A DNA stretch of 64,000 nucleotides from Lachnospiraceae bacterium (GTDB lineage Bacteria; Bacillota; Clostridia; Lachnospirales; Lachnospiraceae): contig SVFF01000007.1 of assembly GCA_015057005.1 (NCBI GenBank), positions 62,001 to 126,000 on the forward strand. The letters are read 5' to 3'. This document shows positions 43,556 through 52,200 of the stretch, one piece after another. The notes under the pieces are model-generated. The model worked only from the letters and a program-made list of their open reading frames with translations, was not told the DNA's origin and searched no databases. Both the position numbers and the translations under genes were made by a program. Each line of letters opens with the position of its first letter. The stretch's first letter is position 1.

Positions 43556-44449
43556 ATGGGGAAAAAGAGGAAGCAGGTCCGGATTTTTCTGGCAGCGTTT
43601 TGTTTCTTGCTGCCGTTTCTGGTGCTGTACAGTCTGTTCACCATATGGCCGGTGATACAGGGCTTCTATGTGAGCATGCACAAGTGGACGCTAATGGGGA
43701 AGCAGGAGTTTATCGGATTTGAAAATTATCTGGATTTTCTGGGAGACAAGAGCTTTTGGGGTGCACTTAAGAATACCTTTAAATTTGTACTGATCACTTG
43801 TCCCATGCTGGTAGTGGTGGCTCTGTCGCTGGCACTTTTGGCCAACCGGCCTACCAGGATGAAGAGATCTCTGCGGATTATTTATTACTTGCCCAGCGTG
43901 CTGTCGGTTTCCATTGCGTCGCTGATCGCAGGCTCAGTGTTTGCACCCTACAAGGGACTTTTGAACGGTGTCCTGGTGTGGGCGGGGATCATTAAGGCGG
44001 GAGAAGACCTGCAGTTTCTCATGGACAAAAGTCTGGTGTGGGTCACCGTCTCTACCATGACAGTGTGGTGGACTGTGGGCTTTTCCATGCTGCTTTTTGT
44101 CTCTGCCTTGCAGGAGATTTCACCGGAAATGTACGAGGCGGCGGAGATTGACGGCGCCACAAAAAGTCAGCAGCTGCGACGGATCGTGCTGCCGCTTTTG
44201 AAGCCAACTATCTGGCTGGTGATTCTGCTGCAGACCCTGGCCTGTTTCAAGGTATTTGGCCAGATCTTTAATATTACCGGCGGAGGCCCCGCGAACAGCA
44301 CGAGACCCATTATCCAATACATATATGAGAGTGCTTTTGAAAAAGGCAAGATGGGCTACGCAGCATCCATGTCCTATGTATTGTTTGCTATTTTGCTGGT
44401 CTTTTCCCTGATTCAGCAAAAAATCCAGCGGAAGGGAGAAAGTAGATGA
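43556..44449 (+). CDS. ABC sugar permease (MalF/UgpA type)
   Basis: Membrane protein of 297 residues with six predicted helices. The ATPase coupling motif is EAAEIDGATKSQQLRRIVLPLL. The N-terminal helix is RIFLAAFCFLLPFLVLYSLF. The ATG at 43556 follows GAGGAGGG; the frame upstream passes through the attenuator hairpin and is not coding. It overlaps the next permease gene by four bases. Confidence 0.93.
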   Translation: MGKKRKQVRIFLAAFCFLLPFLVLYSLFTIWPVIQGFYVSMHKWTLMGKQEFIGFENYLDFLGDKSFWGALKNTFKFVLITCPMLVVVALSLALLANRPTRMKRSLRIIYYLPSVLSVSIASLIAGSVFAPYKGLLNGVLVWAGIIKAGEDLQFLMDKSLVWVTVSTMTVWWTVGFSMLLFVSALQEISPEMYEAAEIDGATKSQQLRRIVLPLLKPTIWLVILLQTLACFKVFGQIFNITGGGPANSTRPIIQYIYESAFEKGKMGYAASMSYVLFAILLVFSLIQQKIQRKGESR

Positions 44450-45276
44450 GAAAGAAAAAAATAACGCCGGGATGGTTGGCGCTTAATCTGATCTCCATTG
44501 TTATGGCAGTGATCTATCTGGCACCGGTGGTTTTTGCATTTTTTGTGTCACTTCAGCATGAGGGCAAGCAGATCAAGTCGATCTTTTCCTGGTTCACGCC
44601 GCCATACACCCTGGAAAACTACCCATTTATTATTATGAACTCTCAGGTGCCCACCTGGCTGTTCAACAGTATCTTTATATCGGTGGTCTCAACGGTATTG
44701 ACTCTGATAGTCACCTCCATGGCAGCCTATGCAATTGCCAAGATTCCCTTTAAGGGAAGCCGCTGGTTCTTTCTCTTTTTTCTGTTAGGAATGATGGTAC
44801 CGGGGGAGGCCACTATTGTACCGCTGTTTATCACTGTGAACAAATTGAAACTGATCGACACCTATGCAGGACTGATCCTGCCGGGCATTGCAGGTTCCAT
44901 GAATCTGATCATCATGACCTCCTTTTTTAAGGGAATTCCGGATGAACTGCTGGAGGCGGTCAAGATAGACGGGGGCGGTTATTGGACCATGTTTACCAAA
45001 ATCATAGTACCTTTGTCCAAAACAATTCTGTCTACCGTGTGTATTTTCTCTTTTATCGGAAGTTGGAACAGTTATCTGTGGCCGCTGCTGTGCGCCATGA
45101 GCAGTGAAATGTTCACCCTGCCCATTGGTGTTCCTACTTTCGCAGGCACTTACACCGTGGACTACGTGCTGCCGCTGACCGCCAGTATGGTAGCATCCCT
45201 GCCAATGCTGATCATCTACATTATCTTCGAAAAGAGGATTGTCAGCGGTATTACGCTGGGAGCAATCAAGGGATAA
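44446..45276 (+). CDS. ABC sugar permease (MalG/UgpE type)
   Basis: Membrane protein of 276 residues with six predicted helices and coupling motif EAVKIDGGGYWTMFTKIIVPL. It ends in KRIVSGITLGAIKG, the usual terminus of carbohydrate ABC permeases. It overlaps the MalF-type gene by ATGA. No ATPase follows: the stop is four bases from the start of a 524-nt inverted repeat. A shared MsmK-type ATPase elsewhere is expected. Confidence 0.93.
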   Translation: MRKKKITPGWLALNLISIVMAVIYLAPVVFAFFVSLQHEGKQIKSIFSWFTPPYTLENYPFIIMNSQVPTWLFNSIFISVVSTVLTLIVTSMAAYAIAKIPFKGSRWFFLFFLLGMMVPGEATIVPLFITVNKLKLIDTYAGLILPGIAGSMNLIIMTSFFKGIPDELLEAVKIDGGGYWTMFTKIIVPLSKTILSTVCIFSFIGSWNSYLWPLLCAMSSEMFTLPIGVPTFAGTYTVDYVLPLTASMVASLPMLIIYIIFEKRIVSGITLGAIKG

Positions 45277-45280
45277 ATGG

Positions 45281-45804
45281 AAAATCCCGCCCTATAAACA
45301 ATAGTGACTTAGGCAAAGTATCAAAAAAGGCCCTGCCGGACCCGGGACGCATCTCCGCAAGAAATACCCGTGCAAGTTTTTCGTTGGATTTTAAGACGCA
45401 TGAATTTTAAAAAGCGGCGCCCGTGGTGAGACTGTCTGAGGACCGACAGGGCATTTGCCCCAAAAACGCCGATAAATCTTTCCTGAAAAATATATGATGT
45501 ACCATTCAGCCGACGAGCTTGACACCAAAATTGCTAAACTCACGTACGTTCAAACATAGCAATTTTGGTGTCCGTCTATTGAATGGTACATCATTATTTT
45601 TCTCGGAAACATTTCTGGGGACGTTTTTTGGGGCAAATGCCCTGTGGGTCTGAGTTCCGAACTAGGGCGCCTAATTAGCTCTTAAAATTCATGCGTCCAT
45701 AAAATCCCGAAAAGCTTGCGTATTTCGGTGGAGATGCGTCCCGGGTCCGGCAGGGCCTTTTCTCAGATGCTTCCCAGTGACTATTGTTTAAGCGGCGGGA
45801 TTTT
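45281..45804. repeat. 524-nt imperfect foldback element between convergent genes
   Basis: The left arm (about 45281-45536) is the imperfect reverse complement of the right arm (about 45557-45804), with a 20-nt loop. Perfect blocks include 45281-45291 with 45794-45804, a 32-bp block at 45325-45356 with 45730-45761, 45446-45466 with 45625-45645, 45494-45508 with 45579-45593, and 45521-45536 with 45557-45572. Other parts form mismatched internal loops. No open frame of note. It fits exactly between the stops of the permease (45276) and the minus-strand gene (45817). Possible structured RNA, foldback MITE or large bidirectional terminator. Confidence 0.93.
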
Positions 45805-45816
45805 GTATTGGGGATA

Positions 45817-47109
45817 TCAGTCGGGCTCAGCAATTCTGGTAACGCCCACGTAAATATCTGAGATTTCAAACCAGGTGGCATAATCGGTGACTCCGGTCTG
45901 GGGCAGATTGAATATGCCCTGAAATACCCGGACGGCTTCCGCTGTGGCAGGGCCGTAAATGCCGTCCGGTGTGACGGTAGGGAGCGCCGGATAGTTGCGG
46001 GCAATGCGGTTTAACTGTGTCTGGAGCTGACGTACTTTTTCACCAGAAGCACCGATGTTCAGGTCGTACCCCGACCAGGAAGAGGGCACTCCGGAGACTA
46101 CTTCGGCGGTGTTGATATACATATCATTGCCATAGTAATAGCGGATGATTTCTATGGGAGAATAGCCTTCGTCTCCCAGATACTTGGAACCCCATTGACT
46201 CAGTCCGTCACAGGTCACCCGTTTGCCGTCGCAGTAGGAGGTAAGGATGGGCTGTCTGACACCGGGACGGGAGAGATAATTGGCGAAAATGGTGTCCACC
46301 AGGTAATCAATATTTTCGTAGATGTTTCTGCCGTACACCCATTTCTGGTCGTAGGCGGTGGAGGATGTGATGGTGAAATCATAGCCCTGACCCCTGTACC
46401 ACTCCGTATAAACTCTGTTGAGGGTAAAGGACATAATGGCCAGAATATTGGCATAGATAGAAGCTTCCGGCCAGGTGGAGTAAATCTCACAGGAGGCTAC
46501 GTTCTTGATGTAGTCCTTGTAGCGGACCCAGTAGTTTTGGGCGGAGGTGTCCTGAGGCACGCCGTCGTGGACGATCACATACTCCGGGATGACCACTCTG
46601 CTGAGTACGATTTCGCCTGTTTCCGGCATGGGCTTGATCTCAGACTCCGGTATTTTGGGCGGGAAATTGCCAAAGAGAGTGTGGGCGGGAATGACTACCA
46701 GTTTTTCATCTTCCTGGGTAACCACCAGCGGATTCATGCGGATAGGCTGCAGGGAGAGTTCATCTGCAAGGATCTGGGAGCCGGACACATAGACTGGCTC
46801 ATAATTGTCGGCAGTTACTTGGATATTGTACTCCGAGTAGGGTTGTTCTTCATTGGAGGAGTCCAGGGAAAGGCTTAAAGGGGGTGCCGGAAGTTCGATG
46901 ACCGGAGTTTGACCGGAAGAGTCAGTAATTAATGTTTCCAGGGGAGCTTCAGGGTCTCCGGTGAAAGTGATCACCACTCTTGCGTTTGGAATGGGGATAA
47001 GTCCCAGCGCCGAATAGACACTGATCTTTAGGGAACCTGCATAAGGAGCGTCAATAGGGGCCGGTTCCTGAGCAGCGTGAATAGAAGGAGAAAAGTTTTG
47101 AATGGGCAT
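45817..47109 (-). CDS. SpoIID/LytB-like protein with C-terminal peptidoglycan-binding domain
   Basis: Protein of 430 residues. Residues about 25-125 are beta-rich and resemble a carboxypeptidase-regulatory/Ig-like fold (ISVYSALGLIPIPNARVVITF). The middle part (VRYKDYIKNVASCEIYSTWPEA..ANILAIMSFTLNR, then CDGLSQWGSKYLGDEGYSPIEIIRYYYG) resembles the SpoIID/LytB amidase-enhancer domain. The last 75 residues (GASGEKVRQLQTQLNRI, PDGIYGPATAEAVRVFQ) are a PG_binding_1 domain. No signal peptide is evident. A role in spore or cell-wall peptidoglycan is likely but inferred. Confidence 0.8.
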   Translation of the reverse strand: MPIQNFSPSIHAAQEPAPIDAPYAGSLKISVYSALGLIPIPNARVVITFTGDPEAPLETLITDSSGQTPVIELPAPPLSLSLDSSNEEQPYSEYNIQVTADNYEPVYVSGSQILADELSLQPIRMNPLVVTQEDEKLVVIPAHTLFGNFPPKIPESEIKPMPETGEIVLSRVVIPEYVIVHDGVPQDTSAQNYWVRYKDYIKNVASCEIYSTWPEASIYANILAIMSFTLNRVYTEWYRGQGYDFTITSSTAYDQKWVYGRNIYENIDYLVDTIFANYLSRPGVRQPILTSYCDGKRVTCDGLSQWGSKYLGDEGYSPIEIIRYYYGNDMYINTAEVVSGVPSSWSGYDLNIGASGEKVRQLQTQLNRIARNYPALPTVTPDGIYGPATAEAVRVFQGIFNLPQTGVTDYATWFEISDIYVGVTRIAEPD

Positions 47110-47208
47110 AAAGGTACCTGTTTTTTATTTTATATATATGCCGCAGATACCTCGGGCTATGTGTTTAATTCCGAAACGTATTTGGCATAACGTAAAAAAT
47201 GTATTTTT

Positions 47209-47238
47209 ATTGCGAAAGGATCCATAACCAGATATAAT
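47209..47238 (+). promoter_or_regulatory. Probable promoter of the DUF3791-DUF3990 module
   Basis: TTGCGA at 47209-47214, 18-base spacer, perfect TATAAT at 47233-47238, 68 bases before the start at 47306. Confidence 0.6.
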
Positions 47239-47305
47239 AGTATTAAATGAGATACTTAGTATTGTATTATGAGTAACACAAGTAGAAATGAAGAGGAGAT
47301 CCGGT

Positions 47306-47524
47306 ATGTGCAAGGAGAGCGAACTGAATTTTTCGATATATATGCTGTACATTCTGGCAGACAAATGGAATAAATCACCTGCGGCAGTTTATAAAATCCT
47401 TAATTCAACCGGAATTTTGGATGACTATATTATCGCTTGTTATGATGTACTGCATACACAGGGAAAAGAATATTTGATAGAAGACATCACAGAGTTTGTA
47501 AAAGAAAAAGGAGTTAACGTATGA
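47306..47524 (+). CDS. DUF3791 family protein
   Basis: Helical protein of 72 residues in the DUF3791 family: ILADKWNKSPAAVYKILNSTGILDDYI then YDVLHTQGKEYLIEDI. It has no enzymatic motif. The ATG at 47306 sits 7 bases behind AAGAGGAG; the upstream ATG (47288) overlaps that site. It overlaps the DUF3990 gene by four bases. Small helical proteins coupled to an ART-like gene are often antitoxins or partners; this is inference from layout. Confidence 0.85.
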   Translation: MCKESELNFSIYMLYILADKWNKSPAAVYKILNSTGILDDYIIACYDVLHTQGKEYLIEDITEFVKEKGVNV

Positions 47525-48000
47525 TCGTTTATCATGGAACGACGGAAATAGTAGAAAGGCCAGATGTTGAACATTCTAAAAAATATCTTGATTTTGGAAA
47601 AGGATTTTACCTGACAACCTATGAAGACCAGGCCAAGAAATGGGCAGTACGAAAAGGTATGAGACAGGGAAAAAAAGCCATTGTAAATGTATATAAGATG
47701 GAAGATAATTGGGATAAATATCGAGTATTATCTTTTGAAAAAGAAAATGAAAAGTGGTTGGAGTTCGTATGTGCATGTAGAAACGGAGAACCACTGAACA
47801 GAGATTACGACATTATTATTGGCAGTGTAGCGGATGATGACGTGTTTAAGACGGTCGATATGTATTTTCGCGGATTATGGGATAAGACAAAGGTTTTGGA
47901 AGAATTAAGATATTATAAGATGAACGATCAGATCTGTATCGTGAATCAGGACACACTGGATCAAATACTGACTTTTCAAAAAGCATATGAGGTGAAATAG
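47521..48000 (+). CDS. DUF3990 family protein (ADP-ribosyltransferase-like)
   Basis: Protein of 159 residues in DUF3990. Family landmarks: IVYHGT at the N-terminus, DFGKGFYLTTYEDQAKKWA (about 27-45), WLEFVCACR (about 80), and YDIIIGSVADDDVF (about 96-110). The YHGT...GFYLTT arrangement resembles the NAD-binding core of ADP-ribosyltransferase-fold proteins, with the His and Tyr in the expected places. Translation is coupled to the DUF3791 gene by ATGA overlap, and the next small gene begins two bases after its stop. A toxin or modifying enzyme is plausible but not shown. Confidence 0.82.
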   Translation: MIVYHGTTEIVERPDVEHSKKYLDFGKGFYLTTYEDQAKKWAVRKGMRQGKKAIVNVYKMEDNWDKYRVLSFEKENEKWLEFVCACRNGEPLNRDYDIIIGSVADDDVFKTVDMYFRGLWDKTKVLEELRYYKMNDQICIVNQDTLDQILTFQKAYEVK

Positions 48001-48001
48001 T

Positions 48002-48226
48002 ATGACGGACAGGAAGCAACTATCTGATGTATATAAACAGAATTTGGAGAATGATATTATTAAAGCGCTGGCAGACATGAAACGATTGGAATTGCGGAAA
48101 GCATTTGACATTTATTACTCCAGTAAATTGGCAGGACAGATAGCCGAAGGCAGTTGTGGTATAGAGAATATGGATGCAAAATATCTGGCAGATGATTTGA
48201 TAGAAAATGAGCCAGAGTTGTTTTAA
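48002..48226 (+). CDS. Small helical protein, third gene of the DUF3990 module
   Basis: Protein of 74 residues, charged and helical, with no recognised catalytic motif (RKQLSDVYKQNLENDIIKAL, LRKAFDIYYSSKLAGQI, YLADDLIENEPELF). Its start is two bases after the DUF3990 stop and it is closed by a strong terminator, so it belongs to the same transcript. It could be a second partner or antitoxin of the DUF3990 protein. Name and function unknown. Confidence 0.75.
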   Translation: MTDRKQLSDVYKQNLENDIIKALADMKRLELRKAFDIYYSSKLAGQIAEGSCGIENMDAKYLADDLIENEPELF

Positions 48227-48239
48227 GGATTAGGCTTGG

Positions 48240-48267
48240 AAAGACAGGTGTTATACCTGTCTTTTTG
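48240..48267 (+). terminator. Rho-independent terminator
   Basis: Perfect 10-bp stem AAAGACAGGT / ACCTGTCTTT with a GTTAT loop and extra T residues, closing the three-gene module. Confidence 0.88.
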
Positions 48268-48378
48268 CATGGAAAATGTAACAGATTAGGATATGACTAC
48301 CCTAACAAAAGCAAGCAAAAAATATCATGAAGAATGTTTGGGACTATTGTAAAATTATGATAGACAGGAGATAGGGAA

Positions 48379-49167
48379 ATGTTAAATAGCATACAAAAGG
48401 CAATCGACTTTATTGAAGAAAATATCTATAGTGATTTGAAGGTGGAAACCATTGCAGAACAAGTTTATATGTCGCCGTTTCATTTTCAACGTTTATTCAC
48501 TGTTGTTTGCGGTGTGAGTGTTGGAGAATATATCCGAAATCGCCGTTTGACGCTTGCTGGCATTGATGTTGAAACAACAAATGAAAGAATAATAGATATT
48601 GCTTTGAAATACCAATACGAGTCTCCGGAGAGTTTTTCTCGTGCATTTACACGTTTTCATGGATTGTCACCTATGGCAGCGCGCAATCAAAAGGGACATA
48701 TTAAGTCTATTACTAAAATTTTTGTCGAATCTATAATTGGAGGAAAAAATATAATGCAAAAACTGAATGAACGTGGCTATGCAGTAAAGGAAAACGGTCC
48801 GGTATATTATACAAAGGACATGGATAAAACTGCGAAGTGGTTTGAAGAGGTGTTGGGATGGTATACTGGAATTGATCAAAGAAATGATAGTGGGGAAGGC
48901 GTATATGGTTGTATTTTGCCTTTTCCATTTGAAGTTAGCAGCATAACACTTGCTCCTTTTACTGGAATACATATGTTCTATGGAGAACCATCAAACAAGG
49001 TTGTAGCTTTTATGAGGGTCGACAATATCGAAAATTTGTATGCACACGTAAAAAGAAGCGGTTGGAATCAAATTGGAGAGATCACAAAACAGCCTTGGGG
49101 AGGAAAAGAGTGTTGTGTAACAACTGTTGATGGGGGAGAACTGAAATTTTTTCAATTAGATGAGTGA
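48379..49167 (+). CDS. AraC-type DNA-binding domain fused to a VOC/glyoxalase-like domain
   Basis: Protein of 262 residues. Residues 1-105 hold both AraC helix-turn-helix motifs (VETIAEQVYMSPFHFQRLFT and IIDIALKYQYESPESFSRAFTRFHGLSP). Residues about 140-262 are one vicinal-oxygen-chelate (VOC) domain: NGPVYYTKDMDKTAKWFEEVLGW ... WGGKECCVTTVDGGELKFFQL. AraC proteins commonly carry a GyrI/effector domain at this place; a VOC domain is a less usual ligand sensor. A short RBS (GACAGGAG) precedes the ATG. The regulated gene is unknown. Confidence 0.85.
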   Translation: MLNSIQKAIDFIEENIYSDLKVETIAEQVYMSPFHFQRLFTVVCGVSVGEYIRNRRLTLAGIDVETTNERIIDIALKYQYESPESFSRAFTRFHGLSPMAARNQKGHIKSITKIFVESIIGGKNIMQKLNERGYAVKENGPVYYTKDMDKTAKWFEEVLGWYTGIDQRNDSGEGVYGCILPFPFEVSSITLAPFTGIHMFYGEPSNKVVAFMRVDNIENLYAHVKRSGWNQIGEITKQPWGGKECCVTTVDGGELKFFQLDE

Positions 49168-49190
49168 GAGCTAATATATTAATCTTGACC

Positions 49191-49219
49191 TTTACCTACC
49201 CGCAAAAATTTGATATAAT
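49191..49219 (+). promoter_or_regulatory. Probable promoter of the DUF5717 triad
   Basis: TTTACC at 49191-49196, 17-base spacer, perfect TATAAT at 49214-49219, 41 bases before the ATG at 49261. Confidence 0.55.
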
Positions 49220-49260
49220 CTTGCTATAGTATTTACATTTTCTGAAGTGGGTGAGTTTGT

Positions 49261-52200
49261 ATGCGGGAGATCGTCAAGAGAATTTTAGATGAGAGTTTTG
49301 TGTTTGAATATGGTTCCCTTGATTTTTCCTGCCCCAAAATAGAGCTTGCGCTGCCTCAGGGCTGCGTATATGAAGGTTCTTTTCACATTTACTCTGCTCC
49401 CGGATATTTGCTTAAGGGGTATATCACCTCCTCGGACATTCGGATGGAATGTCTGACAGCTGAATTTTCCGGAGGAGATGCAGAGATCTTTTACCGTTTT
49501 CATGGTGATTTGGCGGAAGCGGGAGAGGTTGTGAAGGGAACTTTTTCTGTTGTGAGCAATCAGGGCGAATATTATCTGCCTTTTGTTTGCTCTCTGGAGC
49601 GGCCCATGCTGCAGTCCTCACAGGGGCCTGTTGAACAGATTGCTGATTTTGCGGCTTTGGCCAGAAATAATTGGCAGGAGGCTGTAAAATTATTTTATTC
49701 CCCTGAGTTTGTGCGGGTATTTGATCAGGATGAAGCATTTTTTGAGCATTACCGTGCCTTTTCGGCAGTCCCCGGCAATCAGCAGAATATGGAAGAATTT
49801 CTGGTACAGGCGGGATTGAAAACATATGTGGATTATTATGCGGAAGGAAGTCAGATCGCACTGGAACTTTCCTATGCAGAGAATCCCTACAGTGTAACGG
49901 AGATGCGCATCGGTCTGGTGCGAAACGGTTGGGGCTATACTTCTTTGAAAGTGACTTGTGAGGGAGAGTTTGTCTTCACGGAGAAAGAAGTTTTGACGGA
50001 CGATGATTTCCTGGGGAATATCTGCAGGCTGCCGGTGTATATAGACAGCAGCCAGTGCAGACAGGGCAGGAATTTCGGTAAAGTGATGCTGTCCAATGCC
50101 CATTTTTCCCTGGAAATACCGGTGACGGTGCAGTTGGGTGAGCGGGATGCAGAGGACAATCTGAATCCGGCCAGGAAGAAAATAATTGCCCGGCTAATGA
50201 ATTGCTATCGGGATTTCCGGTTGAAAAAGCTGGGAACTTCCCTATGGCAGCAGGAGAGTGAAAAATGCGTGACCCGGCTGGTGGCCATGGACGAGAATGA
50301 TATTGAAGCCAGACTGTTTCAGGCGCAGCTTTTGATCACCAAAGAACAGCTGCATGAGGCAGGGTGGATACTGGAGCACACGGGAGAACTTTTGGAGCAG
50401 CAAAAGCTTTTTGACACACCTCTTTGGGCATATTATTTGTATTTGACCACATTGCTTCCTCATGAGGAGGGATATGGGAAGGAAATTACCCGGGAAGTGG
50501 AACTGATCTATCGCAAGAACCGCCGGGAATGGCGGGTTGCCTGGCTCCTTCTGTACCTGTCTCCTGAGTATGACAAATCAGATAATACCAAGTGGGATTT
50601 TTTGGAAAAGCAGTTCCGTCAGGGCTGTGTCAGCCCTATCATGTACATAGAGGCGCTGCAGCTTTTAAACAGCAACCCATCCCTGCTTCGTAAACTGGAG
50701 GCATTTGTGGTGCAGGTGCTCTGGTTTGGTGCCAAACAGGAGCGTATCGGCCCGGAATTGTTGGAGCAGCTTTTGTATCTGTGCACCAGAATAAGAGAGT
50801 ATTCCTCTGAATATGTGGGACTGTTGGAGCGCACGCTGATCACCCTGTACGGGCAGAGAGCGGATGAGCGGATCCTGCAGGAACTTTGCACACTGTTTGT
50901 GAAAAACAGCAGGGTGGGAGCAAAGTATTTTGTCTGGTATGCCAGAAGTGTGGAGGCTCAGCTTCGCATCACCAATTTGTATGAATATTATATGATGTCT
51001 GCGGATCCGGATTCCCTGGAGGAAATCCCCAAGATCGTGCTGATGTATTTTATGTACCAGAACAATCTGGATTATGAGCGCAGTGCATTTTTGTATAGTT
51101 ATATTCTGGAACATAAAGAAGAATATGAAGATCTGTACCATGGATACCGCCCCAGAATAGAGCGGTTTGTGCTGGAGCAGATCCAGAAATATCATGTGAC
51201 GCCTGCCCTTGCCAAACTCTACAAGGCAGTGCTGGTGCCGGATATGTTTACTGCCCAGACGGCAGCGGCCCTTTCCAAGATTATGTTTGCCCATCAGGTA
51301 AAGACGGACAATCCGGCCATGCGGAGAGTCCTTGTATATCAGCCGGACAATGAACAGCCGGATGTCTATGTGCTGCAAAACGGCAAGACCTGGGTGCCCC
51401 TTTACGGAGAGGGGAATCTGCTGGTGTTGGAGGACGGGGCAGGGAACCGGTTCGGAGGAGAGCCGAAGATAGAGAAACTGATGGAGCCCGGAGCGTTCCT
51501 GGAATTATTGGATTCCCGTGTGGAGACTGTGCCTGAGTTTGATATTTATCTGGCAGGATGCGGTGCGTCAGCAATTTCCCGCTGGCAGCGTATTGCGGCC
51601 ATGCCCCAGGCATCTGCCAAGCTGCGCGGGCAGGCCCACAGAGTGCTTTTGAACTATTATAGTGAGAGTGACGACCGTGAGCAGCTTTCGGAATATCTGG
51701 ACCGGCTCCCCCTGGAGGAGTTGTGTCGGGAAGATAGGGCAGAAGTGCTGCGTAAGATGGTTCTTTGCGGAAAGTATCAGCAGGCCTATGAGCAGCTGGT
51801 GCGCTTCACTCCTTATTTTGCAGACAGAAAGACCTTGCTGGATCTGCTGGAAGCGCTCCTTAGAGATGCCAATTTTGTTGGCGGCAGCAACCGTGAGGCA
51901 AATCCTGTATTATTGGCTGCGGCGGTGCATGTGTTAAGGACAGGTGGCTGCAGCAGTACGCTGTTGAAGTACCTGATGTGCTATTACAAAGGGCGTACCA
52001 AAGACCTGCGCGACATCTGGAAGGCGGCCCGGGGCTACGGTGTGGACAGAGAGGTATTCTGCAAACGGATGCTGGTGCAGATGCTCTTCTCCGGAAATAT
52101 GGTGGAAGAAAAGAGTGAAATTTTTGCCGATTATCTTGCAGGGGATGCAGACACCAATATAAAGGCAGCCTTTTTGATAAAGTGTGCCTATGATTATTTC

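Noticed and set aside
45281..45804. Insertion sequence with terminal inverted repeats
   Set aside because: The arms cover almost the whole element, there is no transposase frame, and no target duplication is visible at the ends.
46195..46878. Plus-strand open frame of 227 codons
   Set aside because: Antisense to the SpoIID-like/PG-binding gene; composition and lack of a ribosome site argue for a shadow.
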